The notes beneath the pieces were generated by a model. The model saw only the letters and a program-made list of their open reading frames with translations, had not been told where the DNA came from and ran no database searches. A program made the translations under genes and the position numbers. A stretch of DNA of 64,000 bases from Lachnobacterium bovis DSM 14045. GTDB taxonomy: Bacteria > Bacillota > Clostridia > Lachnospirales > Lachnospiraceae. Where the stretch lies: NCBI RefSeq assembly GCF_900107245.1, contig NZ_FNPG01000018.1, positions 1 to 64,000 on the forward strand, in the 5' to 3' direction. Below, in pieces: positions 1 to 6,980 of the stretch (positions are counted from its first letter, which is position 1; each line of letters starts with the position of its first letter).

Positions 1-12
1 TTCTTATATTCC

Positions 13-375
13 TTATATTAAGTATGACAACTTTTTACCTATTAATATTCCCAAAACACAACATCCGACACTCAATGCCACATATATTCCTCCAGTTATA
101 TATATTCTTTCTTCAAACAAATTACACGATTCAAGTGAAAAAGTTGAAAATGTAGTAAATCCACCACATACCCCCGTTTTCCAAAAAAGTACTGTTTTAC
201 TTGATATATCACCTTTTCTATCTACTAATCCGACAATAAATCCAATCAAAATAGCACCAATTATATTAGTAACTAACGTTAATATTGGAAAATGTGTCTT
301 CACTGGTATCAAACTAATAGCGTACCGTGCCATTGCTCCAAACGCACCACCTAGTGCCACAAAAATAAAATTCAT
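13..375 (-). CDS. crcB: Fluoride channel CrcB/FluC
   Basis: Small integral membrane protein of 120 residues that exports fluoride as a dual-topology dimer (family knowledge). The sequence shows four hydrophobic segments and the family motif GGFTTFSTF around residues 70-80, with the early GGAFGAMARY motif near residue 10. The start at 375 is chosen because MNFIFVALGG is the canonical N-terminus and a purine-rich site (GAGGAAAAA) precedes it; the longer reading from 450 adds an uncharacteristic 25 residues. It lies directly downstream of the displaced lysS tail, so before insertion it was probably the gene after lysS. Many Firmicutes carry crcB in pairs; a partner could lie just outside the window. 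Confidence 0.93.
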   Translation of the reverse strand: MNFIFVALGGAFGAMARYAISLIPVKTHFPILTLVTNIIGAILIGFIVGLVDRKGDISSKTVLFWKTGVCGGFTTFSTFSLESCNLFEERIYITGGIYVALSVGCCVLGILIGKKLSYLI

Positions 376-416
376 TTTTTCCTCTTTTCTATTCCTTAAA
401 TATCTAAAGCAAACAA

Positions 417-453
417 GGCACATACGATCGCATTCTAGCGATACATACATGCC
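417..453 (-). promoter_or_regulatory. Imperfect hairpin in the crcB leader
   Basis: An imperfect inverted repeat (GGCA...TGCC with AT-rich arms around TAGAAT) lies 42 bases upstream of the crcB start. There is no T-tract after it in the crcB direction. I could not match it to the fluoride riboswitch consensus, so its role is open. Confidence 0.25.
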
Positions 454-527
454 TTTCTATTATTTGCTATTGCTTTATTATTTTTAATCTAATTATTTAC
501 GAAATTTGATTTTATAAATATAAATTA

Positions 528-560
528 TTATTTATCCAACTGTTTCATTGTAGGGAACAA
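528..560 (-). pseudogene. lysS: Displaced 3' end of lysS (original LysS C-terminus)
   Basis: Reading the minus strand through the left core repeat gives LFPTMKQLDK followed by TAA, a typical LysS ending after ...DVLLFPTMK. The remainder of lysS is nearly 49 kb away at 49,428-51,011, where the same LFPT codons continue into element DNA. The fragment has no start and is not expressed as a protein; it marks the pre-insertion junction. Confidence 0.9.
550..560. repeat. attL core repeat (GTAGGGAACAA)
   Basis: Eleven bases identical to 49,477-49,487. On the minus strand the core encodes Leu-Phe-Pro-Thr of LysS. Bases on either side differ between the two copies, so 11 bp is the visible crossover region. 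Confidence 0.85.
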
Positions 561-600
561 AATTCTTTGCTCTTACATATCGTTCCAAGCAATGTACGAA

Positions 601-693
601 TCAATCCGTACTACTATATATGGGTTTTCCATATCAATCCGTATCTGTCCGTATTATCAAAAAACTTTACGGTCAAATATGTGTCAATCTGTA
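601..693. repeat. Arm-type repeats beside attL (TCAATCCGTA)
   Basis: TCAATCCGTA occurs at 601-610 and 634-643, with close variants TCTGTCCGTA at 644-653 and TCAATCTGTA at 684-693. All face the same way between the core site and the integrase gene. Tyrosine integrases of the Tn916/lambda type bind such arm sites through an N-terminal domain; that use here is inferred. The rest of the 561-757 interval shows nothing else I can name. Confidence 0.6.
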
Positions 694-757
694 CTTTTCC
701 CATGCACTAACGCTGTTCAAATATGTCCAAACAATTTCTCATTAAAGACATATCTAT

Positions 758-1990
758 CTATTTAATTATAACTCTTCCTTCAAGATTATTCAACACTTCC
801 TGCTTCTGCTCTGCAGTACAATCAGCATAGATATTCATAGTTGTAGAAATATCCGAGTGCCCCATTATACTCTGGATTACTTTTAGATTAGTTTCACTCT
901 CACAAAGCCTTGTGCAGAATGTATGCCTCAATATATGGCAACTAAAGTCTGGAAGTAATATAGGACTTCTTTTTTCTTTCTTTGCCAGCTGAGTTTCTTC
1001 TTTATTATATGCTTCACAAATTCTCTTAATTGCATTATTCACAGATTCAGGTGTATAGACATTCCCTTTTGCAGAAGAAAACACAAATCCAGAATAATCA
1101 TCTACAACTGACTGGCAAAAACCTGTGCACTTCTGTATTTCATATTCCATCAAAAATGCCTCTCTTACTTCCGGCAACATTGGTATAGTTCTTATACCAG
1201 CCTCTGTTTTAGGTGTCTGAATAGAATGAACTACTTTTCCCTCTGCATTCGGTCTATAAATAAGGTTATGATTCACACTGATGTAGTTTTCATCAAAATT
1301 CAAATCATCCCATCTAAGCCCTAAACATTCAGAAATACGCATCCCTGTTCCGAGTAACACCGTAATGACTGGATACCATCCGCTATATGTATCACTTTCC
1401 TCCACATAGTTTAACAAAGCTTTTTGCTGCGGAACAGTTAGCGCTGTCTTCTTTTTAGGAGCCCAAGATTTATTCTTCTTAATTTCAGCCATTACACCTT
1501 CTGTCGGATTCACTCTTATAAGCTGATCTCTAATTGCCATCTGAAAAATAGGATGAAGCAAACACTGAACACTATCTACTGTATTCGCTTTAAGTCCCTT
1601 CTTAAGTATCAAGTCATAGTAAAAGTCTTTTACGTCAGAGTATTTCACTCTCGACAACTTCAGCTTACCAAAACCATTTCTAACCCAGCGATCATAACAG
1701 TAAATGTAATTATTCCTAGTTGTATCTTTTAAGTCATACTTCTGCTTTATATACTTATCCCACAACTGATTTACAGTCACTACATTGGCTGCTAAAGGAT
1801 CAATTCCATCTTCTAAGTCATAGATAAGCTGCTTCTCACGCTTACGCAAAGCCTGCAGATTGGTTGAATAAATTGTTTTTCTCTCACCTCTTGGATTTGT
1901 CCAAGAATAGCTATATCTACCATCCTTTCTATAACATTCTCCGTTTTTTAACGTATGTCCTTGCGGATCTTTCCTCATTCTATAAGCCAT
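758..1990 (-). CDS. int: Tyrosine recombinase (ICE integrase)
   Basis: A 410-residue site-specific recombinase that should integrate and excise the element at lysS. The N-terminal 60 residues resemble an arm-binding domain, residues about 70-165 the SAM-like core-binding domain, and residues about 180-400 the catalytic domain with the R-H-R-Y set: Arg in GTGMRISECLGLRW, HILRHTFCTR, GHSDISTTMNIY with the nucleophilic Tyr. Length and layout match Tn916-type integrases. ATG at 1990 follows GGAGGTAATAAA. It has its own sigma-A-like promoter at 2050-2078 and lies nearest attL, as expected. It is not preceded by the CTGCAGAT promoter module used by the transfer operons, so its control is probably separate. 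Confidence 0.96.
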   Translation of the reverse strand: MAYRMRKDPQGHTLKNGECYRKDGRYSYSWTNPRGERKTIYSTNLQALRKREKQLIYDLEDGIDPLAANVVTVNQLWDKYIKQKYDLKDTTRNNYIYCYDRWVRNGFGKLKLSRVKYSDVKDFYYDLILKKGLKANTVDSVQCLLHPIFQMAIRDQLIRVNPTEGVMAEIKKNKSWAPKKKTALTVPQQKALLNYVEESDTYSGWYPVITVLLGTGMRISECLGLRWDDLNFDENYISVNHNLIYRPNAEGKVVHSIQTPKTEAGIRTIPMLPEVREAFLMEYEIQKCTGFCQSVVDDYSGFVFSSAKGNVYTPESVNNAIKRICEAYNKEETQLAKKEKRSPILLPDFSCHILRHTFCTRLCESETNLKVIQSIMGHSDISTTMNIYADCTAEQKQEVLNNLEGRVIIK

Positions 1991-2049
1991 TTTATTACCT
2001 CCAATTCACTTATAAAATAGGAACAACTACGCTTTTACCTTACATAATC

Positions 2050-2078
2050 ATTATAAATCGACTATGTAAATCTCGCAA
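2050..2078 (-). promoter_or_regulatory. Sigma-A-type promoter for the integrase
   Basis: On the minus strand TTGCGA and TATAAT are separated by exactly 17 bases, upstream of the integrase start. This is close to consensus and differs from the element's CTGCAGAT...CTATATG modules. Confidence 0.65.
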
Positions 2079-2099
2079 AAACGTAGCTGCTCCAAATTT

Positions 2100-2113
2100 G
2101 TCCATATTAGTAC
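2100..2113 (-). repeat. 14-bp site shared with the attR arm (GTACTAATATGGAC)
   Basis: The minus-strand sequence GTACTAATATGGAC is found again, exact and inverted, at 49,365-49,378 next to attR. A looser relative (GTACTACTATATATGG) is at 608-623 near attL. It sits between the DUF6462 gene and the integrase, so it may bind an excisionase or regulator. Confidence 0.5.
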
Positions 2114-2117
2114 TTTT

Positions 2118-2336
2118 TTATGAATACATATCTTCTATGTACTGATTTAATACTTCTAGATTCACGAGACACACGCCTTTTATCTTTCTTACCGCTCCAG
2201 CCTCTTTGGCAAGGTCCATGAAACCATGGACCCCCATTGAGTAAAGTTCTGCACCTTCGTTATATCTAACATATTTCTTTTGACCAGTTCGAACATCAAA
2301 TTCCAAGCTTTCTACTGGTTTTCTCTTATATGCCAT
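2118..2336 (-). CDS. DUF6462-type small DNA-binding protein (possible excisionase)
   Basis: A 72-residue protein with a winged-helix/excisionase-like pattern: KKYVRYNEGAELYS, then a recognition-helix-like stretch HGFMDLAKEAGAVRKI, and a closing LVNLEVLNQYIEDMY. It is strikingly similar along its whole length to the product at 48,243-48,461 at the other end of the element. Start at 2336 because GGAGG sits just upstream; the ATG at 2351 overlaps that ribosome site. It follows the sigma-like gene closely and precedes the integrase. Position next to int suggests an excisionase or directionality factor; this is inference, and the DUF6462 assignment is from memory of the family pattern. Confidence 0.8.
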   Translation of the reverse strand: MAYKRKPVESLEFDVRTGQKKYVRYNEGAELYSMGVHGFMDLAKEAGAVRKIKGVCLVNLEVLNQYIEDMYS

Positions 2337-2350
2337 ATCTATATCCTCCA

Positions 2351-3442
2351 TTAACGCAATCCATACTGTGTCGAAAGTTCATCCCAAGTTTCACCCAAAA
2401 TCTGTGTAAGACTCGACATTACATCATACTCATCAAGTCCCTTTTCCTTCACAAATTCTACAATTAAATCCCTGCAGCGAACTCTCTGATGAGTGATAAA
2501 GTTCACATCGATATGTTCTACATTGCATAATACGATTGGACCGCCCTGAATCACTGAACCATTCTTTCGTGGAGCATCAATCTGAACATCGCTAGTAACT
2601 AAATGTTTCTTCCCAATAACATCTTCCTTCACAATCTTAAGGAAGTCAGCGTCACACGCTAACTGTGCTAATGTGATATCATCATACTTTTCTGAGCAAA
2701 ATCCAAAATTCTGGCAGAAGATAAATCTCTGCATTGGACGTAGCTTATCAACGAAAGCATGAAATATATCTGTTATTTTCTGAGAAGCAATGTATAATTC
2801 TTCCATCTCTGATGCGTAGTCACAGCTATTCTCGATATCTTCCATTCCAGCGCGTCTCATCATTAATGACATTGTCTTTGCAATATCATTGACCGAAAGC
2901 TGTGTTGCAGACACTTCTTTCATGTTTGCGAAAATATCCTCAGCCGTAATATCATCGACATCTATGCCATAATTACTTGTGATGTAACGCTGAGTCTTCT
3001 TAATGATGTTTTTTTTGTATCCCGCTCTCTTAGAAACACCATTTTCATTGTTTGTAACAGTTCTTGCAGGGTCCTTAGTATAAATCTTTACAAAGGTTCT
3101 AAATGAGCAGGTGCCTTCGGTCTCTTTATAAGAAGGGTTGTTGAATTTGTGGAAGTTCTTCCATACTTCCAAATAAAGCTGATTGAGATAATCCTCTGCA
3201 ATTGCCTTCATGCCATTCTTGCGAATGTAATAACATCCTTCTTCTTTAATAGTAGGCAACATAATATTGAAGACATAATCTTCTACTTCTCTTTTCTCTT
3301 CTTCTGATAAGAGTTCCCTAAGGCTGAATCCAAATTCTGGTAATTCAACTCCATTACGGATTGAATCAATCACCTTTGCCATTCTTGTGAGGTAGTCTGC
3401 CTTGCACTCCTCTACTGGATTGTAATAAAAGCTGTTAATCAT
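2351..3442 (-). CDS. Sigma-70-like factor of the element
   Basis: A 363-residue protein not typical of a housekeeping sigma. Residues about 80-150 read like sigma region 2: AEDYLNQLYLEVWKNFHKF, then CSFRTFVKIYTKDPARTV, then a basic stretch GVSKRAGYKKNIIKK. QLSVNDIAKTMS resembles region 3, and ITDIFHAFVDKLRPMQRFIF resembles region 4.1. Start at 3442 follows AAGGAGGAAATTTAAT. A 32-codon reading frame ends one base before it. It carries its own copy of the CTGCAGAT-N16 module, with a weakened second half (CCACATGA), just upstream, so it may control itself. I infer it directs RNA polymerase to the seven modules in the transfer operons. Alternative: an unrelated helical DNA-binding regulator. Confidence 0.65.
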   Translation of the reverse strand: MINSFYYNPVEECKADYLTRMAKVIDSIRNGVELPEFGFSLRELLSEEEKREVEDYVFNIMLPTIKEEGCYYIRKNGMKAIAEDYLNQLYLEVWKNFHKFNNPSYKETEGTCSFRTFVKIYTKDPARTVTNNENGVSKRAGYKKNIIKKTQRYITSNYGIDVDDITAEDIFANMKEVSATQLSVNDIAKTMSLMMRRAGMEDIENSCDYASEMEELYIASQKITDIFHAFVDKLRPMQRFIFCQNFGFCSEKYDDITLAQLACDADFLKIVKEDVIGKKHLVTSDVQIDAPRKNGSVIQGGPIVLCNVEHIDVNFITHQRVRCRDLIVEFVKEKGLDEYDVMSSLTQILGETWDELSTQYGLR

Positions 3443-3443
3443 A

Positions 3444-3542
3444 TTAAATTTCCTCCTTGTTTTCGCTTTCAAAATTCATGTGGACAACGGTCCAAATGAA
3501 TCTGCAGAAATTTGCGGAGAAAATTTTTAATTGTGTTTTCAT
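3444..3542 (-). CDS. Putative 32-aa leader peptide before the sigma-like gene
   Basis: ATG at 3542 follows a strong ribosome site (GGAGGAG) and opens a 32-codon frame that ends at TAA one base before the sigma-like start, an arrangement that would couple translation. The promoter module at 3476-3507 falls inside it, so transcripts beginning at that module would lack the peptide while read-through transcripts from upstream would include it. The product has no recognisable domain. It could be fortuitous; the ribosome site and the exact abutment are the only support. Confidence 0.4.
   Translation of the reverse strand: MKTQLKIFSANFCRFIWTVVHMNFESENKEEI
3476..3507 (-). promoter_or_regulatory. Promoter-like module A (CTGCAGAT-N16-CCACATGA)
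   Basis: Minus-strand CTGCAGAT (500-507 end of the site), 16 bases, then CCACATGA. The second half departs from the CTATATG seen in the other six copies. It precedes the sigma-like gene, which fits weak autoregulation. Confidence 0.6.
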
Positions 3543-3626
3543 ATTTCTCCTCCGCGTTTCTGCTAGTTACTTGTGTCTCTAGAAACGTCTGTGGGAGGAG
3601 AACGACTCCGATAAGTTGTGAGCATG

Positions 3627-3672
3627 AAAAAAGCCCCTTTCCACTGAGCTCTCTGAACTCACGAAAAGGGGC
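3627..3672 (-). terminator. Intrinsic terminator of the structured RNA
   Basis: The 8-bp GC-rich stem GCCCCTTT/AAAGGGGC with an inner TGAG/CTCA helix is followed on the minus strand by TTTTTT. Confidence 0.85.
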
Positions 3673-3835
3673 AAAGGATTGGCTAATGACCTGGGACCTA
3701 TGCTTCTCTGATCCCTAAAATTGGCATGAAGAAGCAAGGCTATCTCAAAGCAATCCCACCAATTCCGGTGCTTACTAATTGCTTCGATATATCCCTTACC
3801 CCTTATAGCGCTAACTTCAGGGTTCAGTATTTTGT
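3627..3835 (-). ncRNA. Unidentified structured RNA with its own terminator
   Basis: No convincing protein gene lies here. On the minus strand a stem pairs 3778-3785 with 3747-3754 (GAAGCAAT/ATTGCTTT) and encloses a CACC/GGTG hairpin; a second pairs 3730-3739 with 3697-3707 (CCTTGCTTCT/AGAAGCATAGG). The unit ends in a GC-rich hairpin (3633-3672, GCCCCTTTT...AAAGGGGC with an inner TGAG/CTCA stem) and six T. Another terminator stands just upstream at 3875-3923, so the RNA is bracketed as an independent transcript; a weak promoter (TTGGGA near 3876, AT-rich box near 3850) is possible. I could not assign it to a named RNA family. Confidence 0.5.
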
Positions 3836-3874
3836 TGTTTATATTACTAATATGGTTGTTTTTCTCCGGTTCCC

Positions 3875-3923
3875 AAAAAAAAAGGAGCCAGGACAAACGA
3901 ATTTCATCGTTTGTTCCGACTCC
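3875..3923 (-). terminator. Intrinsic terminator after the 44-aa gene
   Basis: Minus-strand hairpin with GGAG...CTCC and AACAAACGA...TCGTTTGTC arms, followed by nine T. It closes the short transcript of the gene at 3948-4082. Confidence 0.85.
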
Positions 3924-3947
3924 AATTAGCCTTTACAGTTTACCTTT

Positions 3948-4082
3948 TTAAACTGCAACTGTTTTCTTTTTTACTTCGAACACTTTAATTGTGCCATCTT
4001 TTGTGCCTTTTATTTCTACGTTATTACCTCGTTTAATAATGGCATAAATTTTTTCAATAACAGCTTTATCACTATTACTCAT
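3948..4082 (-). CDS. 44-aa conserved-looking small protein
   Basis: A 44-residue protein starting MSNSDKAVIEKIYAIIKRG and ending in a lysine-rich tail. ATG at 4082 is preceded by an excellent ribosome site (AGGAGGTTATCGAG), and the transcript has a promoter (4187-4215) and a terminator (3875-3923), so this is very likely a real gene. The pattern (short helix, RGNNVEIK, then beta-like GTIKVFEVKKK) is like small proteins that accompany recombinases in clostridial elements; I do not know its function. Confidence 0.7.
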   Translation of the reverse strand: MSNSDKAVIEKIYAIIKRGNNVEIKGTKDGTIKVFEVKKKTVAV

Positions 4083-4186
4083 CTCGATAACCTCCTTTAT
4101 ATTGGTCTCGTTACTTCTGAACGTGATGAATCGATCAGAAAAGTGGTAAACCCACCAAACATACAAACACTTGTTCGTATGTATAT

Positions 4187-4215
4187 AATATATCATAAGA
4201 CACAACTAAATTCAA
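4187..4215 (-). promoter_or_regulatory. Sigma-A-type promoter for the 44-aa gene
   Basis: TTGAAT and TATATT with 17-base spacing on the minus strand. The leader that follows contains a hairpin (ACTTTTCTGA...TCAGAAGT, about 4105-4142). Confidence 0.55.
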
Positions 4216-4339
4216 GCTACTAAGATTCGAAGTCGGAAAAACGATATTCATTTGTTGATTTTATTATCGTTCATCCGAATTAGTAATAGAAGATAGCAAG
4301 TTTTAGCATTACTATTCTAATTTTGTAATGTCTTTTTAC

Positions 4340-4368
4340 TTGTGAAGTTATGTATTTAGAGTTATTAT
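4340..4368 (+). promoter_or_regulatory. Sigma-A-type promoter for the zinc-finger gene
   Basis: TTGTGA and TATTAT separated by 17 bases on the plus strand, about 100 bases upstream of the start at 4466. The divergent interval 4083-4465 otherwise holds only the leader of the 44-aa gene. Confidence 0.5.
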
Positions 4369-4465
4369 ATAATCATTACATTACTTTTATCATTACTATT
4401 TTGTTTTGTTAGTTAATATAGTGTTATATCAGAAATTATATAATGACCATGAAAGGAATCCTTAT

Positions 4466-5656
4466 ATGCCAAAAATAATAGAAAATTTTTATGAAAATAA
4501 TATATTTACATTTGATTCTTATTCAGTAGATTGTGTAACAGACACTATTCATGAAAATCCCAATCAACCACCCAAAAGCGTTTATAAACTAATGTCAAAT
4601 ACTACTAATCAGCTTCATTTTGCATATGCCGCCCAAAAAGGTCTAGTAAAACTAAATTCTAATGGAACAATATCAGACAGTAATATTCTTGGTAGTTTCA
4701 TTGCTTTAAAAAACAACGACTCCGAATATGCTGCGTTTTTTAAGAAATATGGTTTCATTTTTCCTATAAGTAATGAAACTTTTGAAGAAATACACCCTAA
4801 AGACATAGAAACTATTATCAACCGGTTAAAGTATACTGTTGAGTTAATGTCTGGAATAAGCAGCATAAGAAAAAATTATAATAAATTTGCAGCGTTAATT
4901 ATTCTTCTGCTTTTTTCAGAAGGCACCTCTATTAAAACCAGCTTAATAGACAAGCCTTATAACACTTGTAATCATAAAGAAGCAAGCCTTATTGAAGACC
5001 CATCAGAAATCCCAACTCGAAATGACATACAAATTATACGTCCTAGTAACACTGATTATTATGTTTACGATAGTATATTAGAAAAAAGTGTTAGTTTTGA
5101 TATTAGTTTTTATAATAGCACTATAGGTGGATATGAATCAGACGCCAACAAAGCGAATTTATTATATCTATATGTCAACTATTATAATGATACTAATTTA
5201 AATTCTAGAAAATGTATTGAGTTGTTATATCATCTTTTATATGATTATGGAGAGATAAATGACATCAATGATAAGGGGATTATATATCAAGATGATTCCG
5301 TTCAATTTAGTCCGGAGATTCAAAGCGCTATTATAGATGTTGCAAAATATGTTATAGGAAACGAGATTAATGCGAACCTGTCAGGAATATATCCTGTATA
5401 TAATACTGATACAATGTCCCCTTCTTGGAAAGTTGATTCATTATTAAGCGCCTTATATTTCTCGCTGTTTTATATAAAACCAGATATGGAACTATACAGA
5501 CAATGCGCAAACCCACGATGCGGTAAATATTTTTTGGTTAAGACAACATCCACTCGAACAAAATACTGCAGTTCTGCATGTTGTAACCGTGTAACGCAAG
5601 ATACTTACCGAAGAACAAAGCGTACTAAAAAAGAACAACAAAAAAAAGACATCTAA
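4466..5656 (+). CDS. Unknown protein with C-terminal CGNR-like zinc finger
   Basis: A 396-residue cytoplasmic protein. Only the C-terminal 45 residues are recognisable: RQCANPRCGKYFL, then KYCSSACCNRVTQDTYRR, a four-cysteine finger followed by a basic helix, as in CGNR-type and similar clostridial proteins, suggesting nucleic-acid binding. The start at 4466 (MPKIIENFYEN) is preferred over a TTG at 4406 because AAAGGA precedes it by eight bases. It is one of only two plus-strand genes in the element and is convergent with the restriction operon, sharing a bidirectional terminator. Its position beside a restriction system suggests a defence or control role, but nothing in the sequence shows a catalytic site. 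Confidence 0.75.
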   Translation: MPKIIENFYENNIFTFDSYSVDCVTDTIHENPNQPPKSVYKLMSNTTNQLHFAYAAQKGLVKLNSNGTISDSNILGSFIALKNNDSEYAAFFKKYGFIFPISNETFEEIHPKDIETIINRLKYTVELMSGISSIRKNYNKFAALIILLLFSEGTSIKTSLIDKPYNTCNHKEASLIEDPSEIPTRNDIQIIRPSNTDYYVYDSILEKSVSFDISFYNSTIGGYESDANKANLLYLYVNYYNDTNLNSRKCIELLYHLLYDYGEINDINDKGIIYQDDSVQFSPEIQSAIIDVAKYVIGNEINANLSGIYPVYNTDTMSPSWKVDSLLSALYFSLFYIKPDMELYRQCANPRCGKYFLVKTTSTRTKYCSSACCNRVTQDTYRRTKRTKKEQQKKDI

Positions 5657-5670
5657 CAGATGTCTTTTTT
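5641..5670. terminator. Bidirectional terminator
   Basis: GACATCT-AAC-AGATGTC flanked by A-run and T-run sits between two convergent genes. Confidence 0.9.
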
Positions 5671-5672
5671 CT

Positions 5673-6968
5673 TTACGGTGCCGGAACTTTGTCCCTATTT
5701 AAAACAAGTTCTATACACTCTGATAAATTCACTTTATCCTTTACATTATTGCCCAAATAATGGTACATCAAATATCTAGTATCTATAACAATTCCTTGAA
5801 TCCTCTCATAATTCTTCATCGGATCTTTATATTTCCAATCACCTACAGCTTCACCTATATTGGCCATATGCGAAGTAATTGCAAAACGATTTTTCGCGCT
5901 ATTAAAAGGCATTATAAATGCATTAAACAAAGAATCGTTATTTATACCCTTACTCGTTTCCAAGTATTCTCCATATGTAATCTGCTTATTTATATCTGAA
6001 CCATTGGGTAAATCGTCTGCCTCTGCAGTTCTGCCATATTTATAACATTTAGCATCAAGCACATAATATTTATTGTTATAAATCATTATTGAATCCGGTA
6101 TTAACGGTCTCTTTATTTTATTTTCGCCATAATCAAGCAACCATCTTGTTCTAGGAAAATATTGTTCCTTGTTTTCTACTCCAAATGCTGCATCAATTAA
6201 CTTTTCCCAAACATGATCAAAATCATCCGTCCCAAAATAGAATTGCCTTTCTGTAGTCTTTTCATCAACATATTCTAACATGCTCTTCATTGATTTAAAC
6301 AAAGTTTTCTTTTTATCGTCATTCGTAGATTGTAACTTCGTATTCACAATGCTAATAGATGTTTTGATATCTGGATGTTCTCCTGGGACTTCTGGCATAT
6401 AAGGCACATATAACCATCCTAATTTTTCAAATGCCTCATATACACAGTACCTATTAATTTGAGTTATTTGTTTATTATAGTTTGGCAAAGAACTACGCAC
6501 TGTAAAATCTGTAAAAATAAATGAACTGATTCCATTTTTAGTCTGTACTAATGGGGTTTGCTCTTTTACAGTTTTCGTCCAATCCTGCGTTCCTTTAGCA
6601 CTTGTTTTAAACACAGGATCCGTTTCGACATAATAATTTGAATTATTATCCAAAAAATACTCTATTACATTTCGATATGCATTTATTGGAAAATCAACCG
6701 TTTGTGGCGCCGCAAATTTATTAACAGCAAGTAAACGATCTTCTTTGGTAGTAAATTCTGATAGTATCTGTACTAAATTCTTTATATCTTTCCTAATTTG
6801 GATATCGCTTTCCGGCAAATCATATCCTATAGGAAAATATACCATCACTTCATCAGAATCAGCTTTTATTCCAACAAATCTGTCCCCATCTTCATTCGAA
6901 TTTACATGACAATGCTTTTTTATATCATCATCCTTCTTTTCTGGCCCTAGTATATCTTCTAATGTCAT
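5673..6968 (-). CDS. LlaJI-type restriction endonuclease subunit (McrC-like)
   Basis: A 431-residue protein that pairs with the McrB-like NTPase next door. Residues about 295-330 carry a PD-(D/E)xK nuclease signature: PDSIMIYNNKYYVLDAKCYKYG, giving D...(D)AK in the expected strand-turn-strand. The closest family I recognise is the LlaJI R2 component, which with an McrB-like R1 forms an NTP-driven nuclease. Twelve bases separate it from the upstream gene, and the whole block 5673-10,604 reads as one operon. The target sequence cannot be deduced from the protein alone. Confidence 0.8.
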   Translation of the reverse strand: MTLEDILGPEKKDDDIKKHCHVNSNEDGDRFVGIKADSDEVMVYFPIGYDLPESDIQIRKDIKNLVQILSEFTTKEDRLLAVNKFAAPQTVDFPINAYRNVIEYFLDNNSNYYVETDPVFKTSAKGTQDWTKTVKEQTPLVQTKNGISSFIFTDFTVRSSLPNYNKQITQINRYCVYEAFEKLGWLYVPYMPEVPGEHPDIKTSISIVNTKLQSTNDDKKKTLFKSMKSMLEYVDEKTTERQFYFGTDDFDHVWEKLIDAAFGVENKEQYFPRTRWLLDYGENKIKRPLIPDSIMIYNNKYYVLDAKCYKYGRTAEADDLPNGSDINKQITYGEYLETSKGINNDSLFNAFIMPFNSAKNRFAITSHMANIGEAVGDWKYKDPMKNYERIQGIVIDTRYLMYHYLGNNVKDKVNLSECIELVLNRDKVPAP

Positions 6969-6980
6969 AGATACACCGCC

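Noticed and set aside
376-450. Longer start of crcB at 450
   Set aside because: The extra residues are not part of the family, and the start at 375 has the ribosome site.
376-530. Fluoride riboswitch upstream of crcB
   Set aside because: A hairpin exists, but the conserved crcB-motif sequence and pseudoknot elements were not found.
3627-3835. A suppressor tRNA with UCA anticodon within the element
   Set aside because: I looked for a T-loop (GGTTCGAATCC-like) with cloverleaf arms in the non-coding intervals and found none.
3579-3896. A 105-codon minus-strand open frame
   Set aside because: It covers two terminators and the RNA stems, has no ribosome site, and its translation shows no domain-like pattern.
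4223-4240. A tRNA fragment suggested by ATTCGAAGTC
   Set aside because: No matching acceptor, D or anticodon arms are nearby.
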